A DNA stretch of 64,000 nt from the NCBI RefSeq assembly GCF_028767025.1, contig NZ_JAJQXX010000008.1, positions 62,001 through 126,000 of the forward strand, in the 5' to 3' direction. Positions 6,799 through 15,533 of this stretch are shown piece by piece; the stretch's first letter is position 1, and each line of letters starts with the position of its first letter. The notes under the pieces are model-generated. The model was not told where the DNA came from and ran no database searches. It saw nothing but the letters and a program-made list of their open reading frames with translations. This DNA comes from Blautia sp. XA-2221 (lineage in GTDB: Bacteria > Bacillota > Clostridia > Lachnospirales > Lachnospiraceae). The position numbers and the translations under genes were made by a program.

Positions 6799-8127
6799 AT
6801 GGAAATCAAAGAATTACAGAAAATAATGCAGGACAGCGGTGTGGCAGGTGCCGGCGGAGCCGGATTCCCGACTTATGCCAAGCTTACGGATAAGGCGGAT
6901 ACCATTCTCATGAACTGTGCGGAGTGCGAGCCGTTGCTTAAACTGCACAGACAGTTGCTGGAAAAGCATGCCTATGAGATTATGAAAACTTTCAATCTTG
7001 TAGCAGAAACAGTCGGTGCATCAGAGGCGATTATCGGCATTAAAAAATCTTATGTGCAGACAGTAAAAGCACTTCAGCAGCATATTGAAGAATTCCCGAG
7101 AGTAAGGATCCATCTTCTTGAAGAAGTTTATCCTATGGGCGACGAGGTTGTTCTGATCTATGAAGCTACCGGACGTGTGGTAAGACCTGGAGGTCTGCCT
7201 ATTGAGCAGGGCGTTATCGTGTTCAATGTTGAGACGATCTACAACGTATACCGCGCGCTGGAAAAACAGATGCCTGTAACAGATAAATATGTATCTGTTG
7301 TGGCAGAGGTAAGCAAGCCTGTCACAGTTCGTGTACCTATTGGATGTACACTGGATGAAGTTGTGGCACAGGCTGGTGAAATTACAACAAAGGACGCCGT
7401 ATATTTTGTAGGCGGACCTATGATGGGAAGAATCGGCAGCGGTTCTGATCCTGTAACAAAGACAACAAATGCGATTCTGGTCCTTCCAAAGGATCATCTG
7501 ATCGTTATGAAGAAGCAGAGAACTTCTTCTATAGATTTAAAACGTGCAGCGTCTATTTGCTGCCAGTGTAATACTTGTACAGATCTCTGTCCGAGAAACA
7601 ATCTGGGACATCCGATCGATCCGGCACGCTTTATGAGAGCGGCTGCCAATGGAGATTTTAGAGATCTGAATCCATATCTGGATTCTCATTTCTGCAGTTC
7701 CTGTGGTGTCTGCGAGATGTATGCATGCCCTCAGAGTCTGGCACCCAGAACACTTCTGGCAGATATGAAAGGCGGACTCAGAAAAGCAGGAATCAGACCT
7801 GCACAGGGCGTACAGCCGGTACCGGTGCAGCAGTCCAGAGAATACAGAAAAGTTCCGGAGGAACGTTTGATGGCCCGTCTTGGACTGACAAAATATGACA
7901 AGGATGCACCGATGGATGAAACTCTGGTAGCTGTGCCGAAGGTTAAGATCCTTCTGAGTCAGCATATCGGCGCTCCGGCACAGGCAATTGTGAAAGCAGG
8001 CGATGAAGTAACAAGAGGTCAGATGATTGCAAAGCCTGCTGACGGTTTAAGCGTCGGCATTCATGCAAGTATCTGCGGAAAAGTAACTGAAGTAACAGAC
8101 CGCTACATCATAATTGCAGCAAAGTAG
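6799..8127 (+). CDS. pduS: RnfC/PduS-like flavo-iron-sulfur oxidoreductase
   Basis: PduS homologs are NADH-oxidising, FMN-containing proteins that reduce cobalamin in B12 compartments; an RnfC-like relative also occurs in glycyl-radical compartments, where cobalamin is not needed. This 442-residue protein opens with the nucleotide-binding motif GVAGAGGAGFPTYAKL. It has a central SLBB-like region, then two 4Fe-4S clusters: Cys254, 257, 260, 264 and Cys299, 302, 305, 310. A C-terminal barrel-sandwich segment (IGAPAQAIVKAGDEVTRGQ) follows. The redox partner may be PduT, the next gene. Confidence 0.9.
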   Translation: MEIKELQKIMQDSGVAGAGGAGFPTYAKLTDKADTILMNCAECEPLLKLHRQLLEKHAYEIMKTFNLVAETVGASEAIIGIKKSYVQTVKALQQHIEEFPRVRIHLLEEVYPMGDEVVLIYEATGRVVRPGGLPIEQGVIVFNVETIYNVYRALEKQMPVTDKYVSVVAEVSKPVTVRVPIGCTLDEVVAQAGEITTKDAVYFVGGPMMGRIGSGSDPVTKTTNAILVLPKDHLIVMKKQRTSSIDLKRAASICCQCNTCTDLCPRNNLGHPIDPARFMRAAANGDFRDLNPYLDSHFCSSCGVCEMYACPQSLAPRTLLADMKGGLRKAGIRPAQGVQPVPVQQSREYRKVPEERLMARLGLTKYDKDAPMDETLVAVPKVKILLSQHIGAPAQAIVKAGDEVTRGQMIAKPADGLSVGIHASICGKVTEVTDRYIIIAAK

Positions 8128-8143
8128 AAAGGACGTGCAGAAC

Positions 8144-8692
8144 ATGAGTAAAGCAATCGGAATGATTGAATTTAAAACCACTGCCACAGGTATCACAGCA
8201 GCGGATGCCATGGTAAAGACCTCTGACGTAGAGATCGTTGAGGCACAGACCGTATGTCCGGGTAAATATATTGCAATTATTACCGGTGATTTAAGTGCGG
8301 TAAAAGCGGCTGTTGACGCGGCAGTTACCACTTATGAAGATAAATGTATTGACAGCTTTGTACTGGGTAACCCTCACGAATCACTTTTTCCGGCAATGTA
8401 TGGAACAACTGTGATCGAGGATATCAGCGCACTTGGAATTTTGGAAACATATGATGCTGCTTCCATTATCGAAGCAGCTGATCAGGCTGCCAAGACAGCT
8501 ATCGTAGATGTGATCGAGCTTCGTATTGCAAAGGGTATGTGTGGAAAATCTTATATGATGCTTACAGGAGAAGTATCCGCAGTAGAAGCGTCCATCCAGA
8601 GAGCAAAAGAGTTTGTTGCAGAAAAAGGTATGTATCTTGATTCTTCTGTTATTGCTCATCCGGACAGACGTATGATCGATTCTATTTTATAA
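8144..8692 (+). CDS. pduT: BMC-T trimeric shell protein, PduT-like
   Basis: Two fused BMC domains in 182 aa: residues ~4-85 (AIGMIEFKTTATGITAADAM) and ~95-180 (ALGILETYDAASIIEAADQA). The start is ATG 8144. PduT trimers hold a 4Fe-4S cluster at the pore that may pass electrons across the shell. Cysteines here include one in each putative pore loop (TVCPGK and GMCGK). Which of them serves as the cluster ligand needs alignment to characterised PduT. Immediately downstream of pduS, as in pdu operons. No PduB-type BMC-T gene was found. Confidence 0.88.
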   Translation: MSKAIGMIEFKTTATGITAADAMVKTSDVEIVEAQTVCPGKYIAIITGDLSAVKAAVDAAVTTYEDKCIDSFVLGNPHESLFPAMYGTTVIEDISALGILETYDAASIIEAADQAAKTAIVDVIELRIAKGMCGKSYMMLTGEVSAVEASIQRAKEFVAEKGMYLDSSVIAHPDRRMIDSIL

Positions 8693-8719
8693 TAAGTTCT
8701 CAAAAAGGGGGCAGGAGAA

Positions 8720-9490
8720 ATGCTGGCATTAGAAAGACGGAATCTGATCCTTGAGAAGCTTCAGACAGAAAAGAGGGTTGTGGTAAGTGAACTCAGCCAA
8801 CTTTACGAGGTGTCTGAAGAAACAATACGCCGGGATCTTGACAAGCTTGAAAAAGAAGGGCTTGCCACAAAAAGCTATGGCGGAGCCGTTATTAATGAAA
8901 ATGTAAGCATTGACCTGCCTTTTAATATTCGTAAAAACCAGAATGTAAGCGGAAAACAGAAAATGGCAGAGATTGCGGCAGAGATGGTGAATGACGGAGA
9001 TCATATTTTTCTGGATGCAAGCACCACCGCAGTTTTTATTGCAAAAGCCATAAAGGACAAGGAACGGCTTACCGTTATTACAAATTCCATGGAGATTTTG
9101 ATAGAGCTTTCTGACGTGTCAGGCTGGAATATTATTTCCACCGGCGGAGTTATGAAAGAGGGATACCTTGCGTTTCTGGGGTCAAGAACAGAGGAGGTAA
9201 TCCGATCCTATTATGTGGATAAGGTGTTCTTTTCCTGTAAATCTATTGACCAGGAATGGGGGATCATGGAATCCCAGGAGGCTTTTGGCACAACCAAAAA
9301 AGCCATGATCGCTTCCGGACGCAAAAAAATTCTGGTAGTTGACAGTACAAAATTTGATCAGACCGCTTTTTCTGTAGCAGGAAAACTGCGGGATTTAGAT
9401 GTGGTTGTAACAGACAGAAAGCCCACTGAAAAGTGGCTTGCCCGTTTTGCAGATGCCGGAATCGAGTGCCGGTATCCCACACAGCCATAA
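8720..9490 (+). CDS. DeoR-family transcriptional regulator
   Basis: 256 residues. The N-terminal DeoR helix-turn-helix (residues ~5-60) includes the family motif VSEETIRRDLDKLEKEG. The C-terminal sugar-phosphate sensor domain includes DGDHIFLDASTTA, VITNSMEILIEL and STGGVM. It lies inside the operon between pduT and pduQ and is co-directional. DeoR proteins of sugar operons usually repress until a phosphorylated intermediate binds; fuculose-1-phosphate or rhamnulose-1-phosphate would fit but is a guess. The palindrome over the -10 at 718-737 is a possible target. Confidence 0.9.
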   Translation: MLALERRNLILEKLQTEKRVVVSELSQLYEVSEETIRRDLDKLEKEGLATKSYGGAVINENVSIDLPFNIRKNQNVSGKQKMAEIAAEMVNDGDHIFLDASTTAVFIAKAIKDKERLTVITNSMEILIELSDVSGWNIISTGGVMKEGYLAFLGSRTEEVIRSYYVDKVFFSCKSIDQEWGIMESQEAFGTTKKAMIASGRKKILVVDSTKFDQTAFSVAGKLRDLDVVVTDRKPTEKWLARFADAGIECRYPTQP

Positions 9491-9506
9491 AAAAGGAGCA
9501 TCAGAC

Positions 9507-10658
9507 ATGAATACTTTTGAGATGAAAACAGTGATTCATTTTGGGGAGAACGCACTGGAAAGACTGAAGGATATTCCTTATAAAAGAGTTCTGATTATTA
9601 CAGATCCCTTTGTTGTTCAGAGCAAAATGATCGACCTGATAACAGAGCCTCTGACAAGAGGCGGAAAAGAATATGATATTTTCCACAACGTAGTACCGGA
9701 TGCGCCTGTAGATAAAATTGCAGATGGAGTAAAGAAATTTCTGAGCTTTCAGCCAGAGGTTGTTGTGGCAGTTGGCGGAGGCTCCGCTATTGACTCTTCA
9801 AAAGCGATCCGCGAATTTGCTTTAAAGATCAATCATTATGCAGAGGTTGGACTGATCGCAATTCCGACTACAAGCGGTACCGGTTCAGAAGTAACTTCCT
9901 TTGCAGTTGTGAATGACACAGAGGCAAAAGTGAAATATCCGCTTGTTTCAGACAGCCTTACAGCTGATGAGGCAATTCTGGATGCAGAGCTTGTAAAAAG
10001 TGTTCCTCCGTCTATTACAGCGGACACAGGAATGGATGTATTTACACACGCACTGGAATCCTATGTCAGCACAGGTCACAATGAATTTTCTTCTGCTCTG
10101 GCAGAAAAATCCATTGAAATCTGCGGAGTATTTCTTTTAAGAGCTTATCTGGATGGCAGTGATATGCATGCGCGTCAGAAAATGCATGTAGCTTCCTGTC
10201 TTGCAGGTCTTTCCTTTAATACTGCAGGTCTTGGAATCACACACAGTATGGCGCACCAGCTTGGCGCAATGTTCCATATTCCTCATGGAAGAGCCAACGC
10301 AATGCTTCTTCCTCATATTGTGGAATTTAATGCGAACATCAATAAGCACAGCAAAAGTCAGAAGGAATACCTTCCTGCGGTAAAACGTTATGCAAATATT
10401 GCTCATATCCTTGGACTGAGTAATTATAATAAAGTAATGAGCGTCCGTTCACTTGTAAACTGGATCCAGTTTATGCTGAAAGAGATGAATATTCCGCTTA
10501 CCATTCAGGAAATCGGAACCATTACACCGGATGCGTACTTTGCGGCGGTGGATAAAATGGCTGAGGCAGCTCTTGCAGACGCCTGCACTCCTTCAAATCC
10601 ACGTGTACCGACAAAAGAAGATATTATAAAGATTTATACAAAGCTGTGGTCCTTTTAA
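9507..10658 (+). CDS. pduQ: Iron-dependent alcohol dehydrogenase, PduQ-like 1-propanol dehydrogenase
   Basis: Type III iron alcohol dehydrogenase of 383 aa; start ATG 9507 behind AAAAGGAG. It shows VVAVGGGSAIDSSKA (NAD-binding glycines), IPTTSGTGSEVTSFAV, ADTGMDVFTHALE and the metal-binding HQLGAMFHIPHGRANA. The opening and PPSITADTGMDV resemble PduQ of Salmonella. It would reduce propionaldehyde to 1-propanol, regenerating NAD+ for PduP, or act on lactaldehyde as FucO does. No obvious encapsulation helix is present, unlike the zinc enzyme at 3031. It sits directly upstream of pduC. Confidence 0.88.
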   Translation: MNTFEMKTVIHFGENALERLKDIPYKRVLIITDPFVVQSKMIDLITEPLTRGGKEYDIFHNVVPDAPVDKIADGVKKFLSFQPEVVVAVGGGSAIDSSKAIREFALKINHYAEVGLIAIPTTSGTGSEVTSFAVVNDTEAKVKYPLVSDSLTADEAILDAELVKSVPPSITADTGMDVFTHALESYVSTGHNEFSSALAEKSIEICGVFLLRAYLDGSDMHARQKMHVASCLAGLSFNTAGLGITHSMAHQLGAMFHIPHGRANAMLLPHIVEFNANINKHSKSQKEYLPAVKRYANIAHILGLSNYNKVMSVRSLVNWIQFMLKEMNIPLTIQEIGTITPDAYFAAVDKMAEAALADACTPSNPRVPTKEDIIKIYTKLWSF

Positions 10659-10709
10659 GCGGAAAGGAACATAGAAACTGAAACAGACTTTTCTGAAAAG
10701 GTAGACAAT

Positions 10710-12374
10710 ATGAAAAGATCGAAAAGAATCGAGGCTTTGGATCGCCGGGCAGTAAATAAAGACGGATTTATTGACGAATGGCCGGAAATGGGATTTGTGG
10801 CAATGCACAGTCCCTATGATCCGAAGCCTTCTGTAAAAATAGAAAACAATATTATCACAGAACTGGACGGAAAAAAGAGAGAAGATTTTGATTTTCTGGA
10901 TCAGTTTATTGCGGATTATGCAATCCGTACAGACAGAGCTGAGGCATCTATGGCAGTTCCTTCCCTGGAGATTGCCAGAAAAATCGTAGATATCAATGTT
11001 TCCCGTAAGGAGATACTGGAGATTGTATCCGGAATTACTCCGGCAAAAATGGCGGAAGTCATCAACTGCCTGAATGTGGTGGAAATGATGATGGGAATGC
11101 AGAAAATGCGCGCCAGAAAGATTCCGGGAAATCAGGCTCATATTACAAACCTGAAGGATGATCCGGTGCAGATTGCAGCGGATGCTGCTGAAGGTGCTCT
11201 GAGAGGATTCAGTGAGGAAGAAACCACTATGGGTGTGGCACGATATGCTCCATTCAGCGCAATGGCTCTTCTGATCGGTTCTCAGGTGGGACGTCCGGGA
11301 GTGCTGACTCAGTGTTCTGCTGAGGAAGCTACAGAGCTGGAACTTGGTATCCGCGGACTTACCACTTATGCGGAAACACTTTCTGTTTATGGTACGGAAA
11401 AAGTATTTATTGACGGAGATGACACTCCGTATTCTAAGGCATTTCTGAATTCTGCCTATGCTTCCAGAGGATTAAAGGTACGTTTTACTTCCGGTGCAGG
11501 AAGTGAAGTGCTTATGGGAAGCAGCGAGATGAAATCCATGCTTTACCTTGAGTGCCGTTGTCTTTATGTGACAAAAGGCGCAGGAAGTCAGGGAATCCAG
11601 AACGGTTCTGTAAGCTGTATCGGTGTCACTGCAGGTGTACCGGCGGGAATCCGTGAGGTTATTGGTGAGAACCTTGTTGCAGCCCTTCTTGGACTGGAAT
11701 GTGCATCTTCCAATGACCAGAGTTTTTCCAATTCTGATATGAGAAGAACAGCAAGGACTATGCTTCAGTTTATGCCGGGAACAGACTTTATCTTTTCCGG
11801 ATATGCTGCAGAGCCCAATTATGACAATATGTTCGCAGGCTCCAACTTTGATGCCGAGGACTTTGACGATTATAATGTAATGCAGAGAGATATGCAGGTG
11901 GACGGAGGTCTTCGTCCTGTTACAGAGGAAGACGTGATCCGTGTGCGCCGCACTGCAGGCAAGGCTGTCCAGGCTGTGTTCAAATATCTTGGTTTAACTG
12001 AGGTAACGGACGAGCAGGTTGAGGCAGTTACCTATGCTCATGGAAGCAAAGATACGCTGAAGCGTGATGCGGCAGCAGATCTGATGTCTGCGGATGAAAT
12101 GATGAAGCGTGGCATTACAGGTGTTGATGTGGTAAAAGCTCTTGCCGAAAGCGGTTATACAGAGCTTGCAGAAAATATCCTGAATATGCTGAAACAGAGA
12201 GTTATTGGTGATTATATGCATACGGCAGCAATTTTGGATGAACATTTCCAGGTGATGTCCGGTGTAAATACACCAAATGACTATATGGGGCCGGGAACCG
12301 GATATCGTGTTTCCGGCAAACGCTGGGAGGAGATCAAGGCAATTCCTCACAGAATCAATGTAAACGAATTTTAG
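10710..12374 (+). CDS. pduC: B12-dependent propanediol dehydratase, large subunit
   Basis: Catalytic subunit that binds adenosylcobalamin and substrate and converts 1,2-propanediol to propionaldehyde. The 554-residue length is the family norm, with high similarity throughout: MMMGMQKMRARKIP, AHITNLKDDPVQIAADAAEG, RYAPFSAMALLIGSQVGRPG, SVYGTEKVFIDGDDTPYSKA, ECASSNDQSFSNSDMRRTAR and NYDNMFAGSNFDAEDFDDYN. No encapsulation helix; it would be carried in by PduD. It heads the pduCDEG block that follows pduQ. A glycyl-radical activase at 1-545 suggests a second, unrelated dehydratase for the same reaction in this locus. Confidence 0.97.
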   Translation: MKRSKRIEALDRRAVNKDGFIDEWPEMGFVAMHSPYDPKPSVKIENNIITELDGKKREDFDFLDQFIADYAIRTDRAEASMAVPSLEIARKIVDINVSRKEILEIVSGITPAKMAEVINCLNVVEMMMGMQKMRARKIPGNQAHITNLKDDPVQIAADAAEGALRGFSEEETTMGVARYAPFSAMALLIGSQVGRPGVLTQCSAEEATELELGIRGLTTYAETLSVYGTEKVFIDGDDTPYSKAFLNSAYASRGLKVRFTSGAGSEVLMGSSEMKSMLYLECRCLYVTKGAGSQGIQNGSVSCIGVTAGVPAGIREVIGENLVAALLGLECASSNDQSFSNSDMRRTARTMLQFMPGTDFIFSGYAAEPNYDNMFAGSNFDAEDFDDYNVMQRDMQVDGGLRPVTEEDVIRVRRTAGKAVQAVFKYLGLTEVTDEQVEAVTYAHGSKDTLKRDAAADLMSADEMMKRGITGVDVVKALAESGYTELAENILNMLKQRVIGDYMHTAAILDEHFQVMSGVNTPNDYMGPGTGYRVSGKRWEEIKAIPHRINVNEF

Positions 12375-12384
12375 GAGGTGCGCT

Positions 12385-13074
12385 ATGGAAGTAAATGAAC
12401 AACTGATCCGTGCGATCACTCAGGCGGTTGTGGAGCAGCTTCACCAGAATGGCGCACAGCCGGAAAAGGAAGTTCAGACACCGGAAGCATCCGGCTCCGG
12501 AAGCCTTGCCGGAAGAACACGGATGCGCCCGAAGCGTTCCTATGAAACTGCTGTAAAGGCAGCTCAGGGAACAGATCCCAGAGAGATTGTGATCGGTGTT
12601 GGAGCTGCTTTTCAGACAGAAATCCATAAGACCATGGGAGGAATCCCTCTTGAGGAGGTTCTTCGTAATGTAAAAGCCGGAATTGAGGAGGAAGGAATGA
12701 CTTCCCGTGTGGTAAAAGTTCTGGATACCTCAGATGTATGTTTTATGGCGCTTCAGGCAGCTAAGCTTTCCGGTTCCGGTATTGGTATCGGAATCCAGTC
12801 AAAAGGAACTACAGTCATTCATCAGAAGGATCTGTATCCTCTTTCTAATTTGGAACTTTTTCCTCAGGCGCCGCTTATGAATCTGGAAACCTACCGTAAG
12901 ATCGGTCAGAATGCAGCAAAGTACGTAAAAGGTGAAAAGGTAACGCCTATTGAGTGTACCAACGACCCTATGGTACGTGCGAAATACCAGGTAAAAGCAG
13001 CTTTGATGCACATTGTGGAAACAGAACAGCTGGACCCGGAAAAAGGAATGATCGAATGGGAGGGAGTAAGATGA
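12385..13074 (+). CDS. pduD: Propanediol dehydratase, medium subunit, with encapsulation helix
   Basis: 229 aa. The N-terminal helix NEQLIRAITQAVVEQLHQNG and a Ser/Gly/Pro-rich linker to residue ~45 form the known PduD targeting layout. The core contains EIVIGVGAAFQTEIHKTMGG and LSGSGIGIGIQSKGTTVIHQ, matching dehydratase medium subunits that contact cobalamin. Its TGA overlaps the pduE ATG (ATGA), so translation is coupled. Strong AGGAGGTG ribosome site. Confidence 0.96.
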   Translation: MEVNEQLIRAITQAVVEQLHQNGAQPEKEVQTPEASGSGSLAGRTRMRPKRSYETAVKAAQGTDPREIVIGVGAAFQTEIHKTMGGIPLEEVLRNVKAGIEEEGMTSRVVKVLDTSDVCFMALQAAKLSGSGIGIGIQSKGTTVIHQKDLYPLSNLELFPQAPLMNLETYRKIGQNAAKYVKGEKVTPIECTNDPMVRAKYQVKAALMHIVETEQLDPEKGMIEWEGVR

Positions 13075-13466
13075 GCAGCTATCCGTTAGGACAGAATGAA
13101 GCAGATACCATTACCTCCAAAACAGGAAAAAAGCTTTCGGACATTACTCTGGATGAAGTAAAAAGAGGTAATGTACAGGCGGAGGATATTAAAATATCTC
13201 CGGAAATGCTGAAACGCCAGGGACAGGTAGCAAAAGAGGCGGACAATCCTCAGATGGAAGCAAATTTCCAGAGGGCTTCTGAACTTGCAAATGTGCCTGA
13301 TGAGGTGATACTGAACATGTACAACAAACTGCGCCCGAACCGTTCTACAAAAACAGAGCTTGTGTTGATGGCACAGGAACTTCTGGAAAAATACAGTGCG
13401 CCGCACTGTGCAAAGCTGGTTCTGGAAGCAGCAGAGATTTATGAAAAAAGGGGAATTCTTCTTTGA
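13071..13466 (+). CDS. pduE: Propanediol dehydratase, small subunit, lacking the N-terminal targeting extension
   Basis: 131 residues from ATG 13071, which overlaps the pduD stop. It begins MSSYPLGQNEADTITSKTGK and aligns with the core of Salmonella PduE (about 173 aa), so the ~40-residue N-terminal helix and linker found there are absent. The core motifs DITLDEVKRGNV, RASELANVPDEVIL and NKLRPNRSTKTEL are intact. The subunit should assemble normally; encapsulation would then depend on PduD. Confidence 0.94.
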   Translation: MSSYPLGQNEADTITSKTGKKLSDITLDEVKRGNVQAEDIKISPEMLKRQGQVAKEADNPQMEANFQRASELANVPDEVILNMYNKLRPNRSTKTELVLMAQELLEKYSAPHCAKLVLEAAEIYEKRGILL

Positions 13467-15274
13467 AACTGATTGCGGGTGTTGATATAGGAAATTCCAC
13501 AACTGAAGTATGCATCGGGAGTGTGGGAGAGGATGGAAGTTTCCATTTCCTCTCCGGAGCTTCCCGGATGACAACCGGAACCAAGGGGACTTTGCCAAAC
13601 GTTCACGGAATAAAGTCAGCGCTTCTGGAGGCTCTGGACAAGATCAGGCAGCCTTTAAGCGCTCTTGACCTTGTGCGCCTTAATGAGGCTGCGCCTGTGA
13701 TCGGAGATACGGCAATGGAAACCATTACGGAGACTATCATTACAGAATCTTCTATGATCGGTCACAATCCCTCCACTCCGGCAGGAGCAGGGGAGGCGTC
13801 AGGCTATCTTCTTCATCTGGAAAATATCTGGAGAGGGAAGCCGGGGGTTCCTTATATTGTGGTGGCTGCAAATAAGTTTTCTTATGAAGAGGTTGCTTCA
13901 AGACTGAATCAGCACATTCCGGAGCTGGATATCCGGGGGCTGATCCTTCAGGCCGATGAAGCGGTCCTTGTGGAAAACCGTCTGAATAAAAAGATTCCCA
14001 TTATTGATGAAGTCAGGCATATCAGCCGGGTTCCGGAAGATAAACTGGCAGCGATCGAAGTAGCTTTGCCGGGAACCGGAATACGGATGCTGAGTAATCC
14101 TTATGGAATTGCCACTCTTCTGGGACTGGATGCAGAGGAAACAAGAGCAGTTACCCCTATTGCAAAGAGCCTGATCGGAAAAAGAAGTGCGGTTGTGATC
14201 CGTACGCCAAACGGAAATATCAGAGAAAATGTACTTCCTGCAGGCGAGATCCATTTTCATGGAAGCAGGGAGCTGAGTGTAAATATTGATACCGGAGCAG
14301 ATATCATTATGGATACGCTCCAGAAAGCCGGAGAGATCCGTGATATTGACGGGCAGCAGAATACCAATGTGGGAAACATGCTGGATCGGATCAAAAAAAG
14401 TATGACGGATGTTGCCGCAGACCGGGAGCAGGAGGTAAGAATTACAGACATTCTTGCAGTGGATACTCTGGCGCCCGTTGAGATATCCGGCTCACTTGCC
14501 GGAGAAACCTGTATGGAAAAGGCTGTGGGAATTGCTGCAATGGTAAAGACAAGACACCTTCCCATGCAGAAAATAGCAGAAAAACTGGAACAGGAACTTA
14601 AAGTGAAGGCGGTAGTTGCAGGTGTGGAAGCAGTCATGGCATCTCTTGGCGCTCTGACCACACCGGGAACAAAACTTCCCCTTGCGATTCTTGATATGGG
14701 AGGCGGTTCTACAGACGCTGCAGTGCTGGAGGAGGACGGAACAGTCCGCACCACACATCAGGCAGGTGCCGGAGAGCTTGTCACCATGCTGATACAGACA
14801 GAGCTTGGACTGGGAAGCCGTACAACGGCGGAACAGATCAAAAAATATCCGATGGGAAAGGTGGAGAGCCTTTTTCATATCAGACTGGAAAATGGTTCCA
14901 TGCAGTTTTTTGAGGAGTCCATAGATCCGAGATATTATGGCCATGTGGTACTTCTGGCCCCTGGTGAAATGCTGAAGGTGGAAGAAGATATTCCAATGGA
15001 AAAAATTCTTGAAGTCAGAAGAGAAGCAAAGCGCAAAGTATTTGTGAGAAATGCTCTTCGGGCGCTGGAAATTGTGGCTCCTGATCATAATTTACGAAAA
15101 ATATCAAACGTGGTTCTGGTTGGCGGCTCCGCTGAGGACTTTGAGATTCCGGAAATGCTGACAGAAGCCCTTGCAGAATACCGGATCGTCTGCGGACGGG
15201 GGAATATCCGGGGGACAGAGGGGCCGAGAAATGCAGTGGCCACAGGTTTGTTAATGTCATATTTAAACAGCTGA
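13463..15274 (+). CDS. pduG: Diol dehydratase reactivase, large subunit
   Basis: ATP-dependent, actin-like chaperone that expels damaged cobalamin from inactivated dehydratase. 603 aa; start TTG 13463 overlaps the pduE stop (TTGA), with AGGGGA about nine bases upstream. Nucleotide-binding motifs are GVDIGNSTTEV at the N-terminus and ILDMGGGSTDAAV near residue ~410. It works with PduH, which lies 260 bp downstream behind a separate promoter, an unusual separation for subunits of one complex. Confidence 0.96.
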   Translation: MKLIAGVDIGNSTTEVCIGSVGEDGSFHFLSGASRMTTGTKGTLPNVHGIKSALLEALDKIRQPLSALDLVRLNEAAPVIGDTAMETITETIITESSMIGHNPSTPAGAGEASGYLLHLENIWRGKPGVPYIVVAANKFSYEEVASRLNQHIPELDIRGLILQADEAVLVENRLNKKIPIIDEVRHISRVPEDKLAAIEVALPGTGIRMLSNPYGIATLLGLDAEETRAVTPIAKSLIGKRSAVVIRTPNGNIRENVLPAGEIHFHGSRELSVNIDTGADIIMDTLQKAGEIRDIDGQQNTNVGNMLDRIKKSMTDVAADREQEVRITDILAVDTLAPVEISGSLAGETCMEKAVGIAAMVKTRHLPMQKIAEKLEQELKVKAVVAGVEAVMASLGALTTPGTKLPLAILDMGGGSTDAAVLEEDGTVRTTHQAGAGELVTMLIQTELGLGSRTTAEQIKKYPMGKVESLFHIRLENGSMQFFEESIDPRYYGHVVLLAPGEMLKVEEDIPMEKILEVRREAKRKVFVRNALRALEIVAPDHNLRKISNVVLVGGSAEDFEIPEMLTEALAEYRIVCGRGNIRGTEGPRNAVATGLLMSYLNS

Positions 15275-15401
15275 GATGAGGATATACGTTGTTATTGTTC
15301 ACAGGTAATATTCTGCTGGGTGTTTTGTATATTTGCGTAAAACTGCCGGGATACGCAGGATAAAATATCATTGTTGCAGGTAATCCGGAATGGAAATTGC
15401 T

Positions 15402-15420
15402 CAAATTACTGGAAACAGAG
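15402..15420 (+). repeat. Shared 19-bp motif upstream of pduH (copy 1)
   Basis: CAAATTACTGGAAACAGAG. It recurs at 31960-31978 upstream of the sugar kinase with 18 of 19 bases identical (A/G at position 3). Both copies lie in intergenic DNA, about 55 bp before the pduH -10 here and about 50 bp before the kinase -35 there. The placement suggests a binding site for a shared deoxyhexose regulator. Confidence 0.45.
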
Positions 15421-15471
15421 CGGATGATAACGTAAATTGTTCAGATAAATGCTGTTTTGAAGAAAAAAATG

Positions 15472-15480
15472 TGCTATACT
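15472..15480 (+). promoter_or_regulatory. Extended -10 promoter for pduHO
   Basis: TGCTATACT is a TGn-extended -10 box about 55 bp before pduH; no good -35 is visible at 16-18 bp. The 259-bp gap after pduG (15275-15533) also holds the shared motif at 15402-15420. No B12-box or cobalamin riboswitch pattern was recognised in the gap. Confidence 0.5.
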
Positions 15481-15533
15481 GAGAGTATCGTACAAAGTCC
15501 GGTCAGAGAGACGGCAGAGTTTCAGGAGGAAGC

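Noticed and set aside
15275-15533. Cobalamin riboswitch before pduHO
   Set aside because: The gap was read for a B12-box and the expected multi-stem layout; none was found. A covariance-model scan (Infernal, cobalamin families) would settle it.
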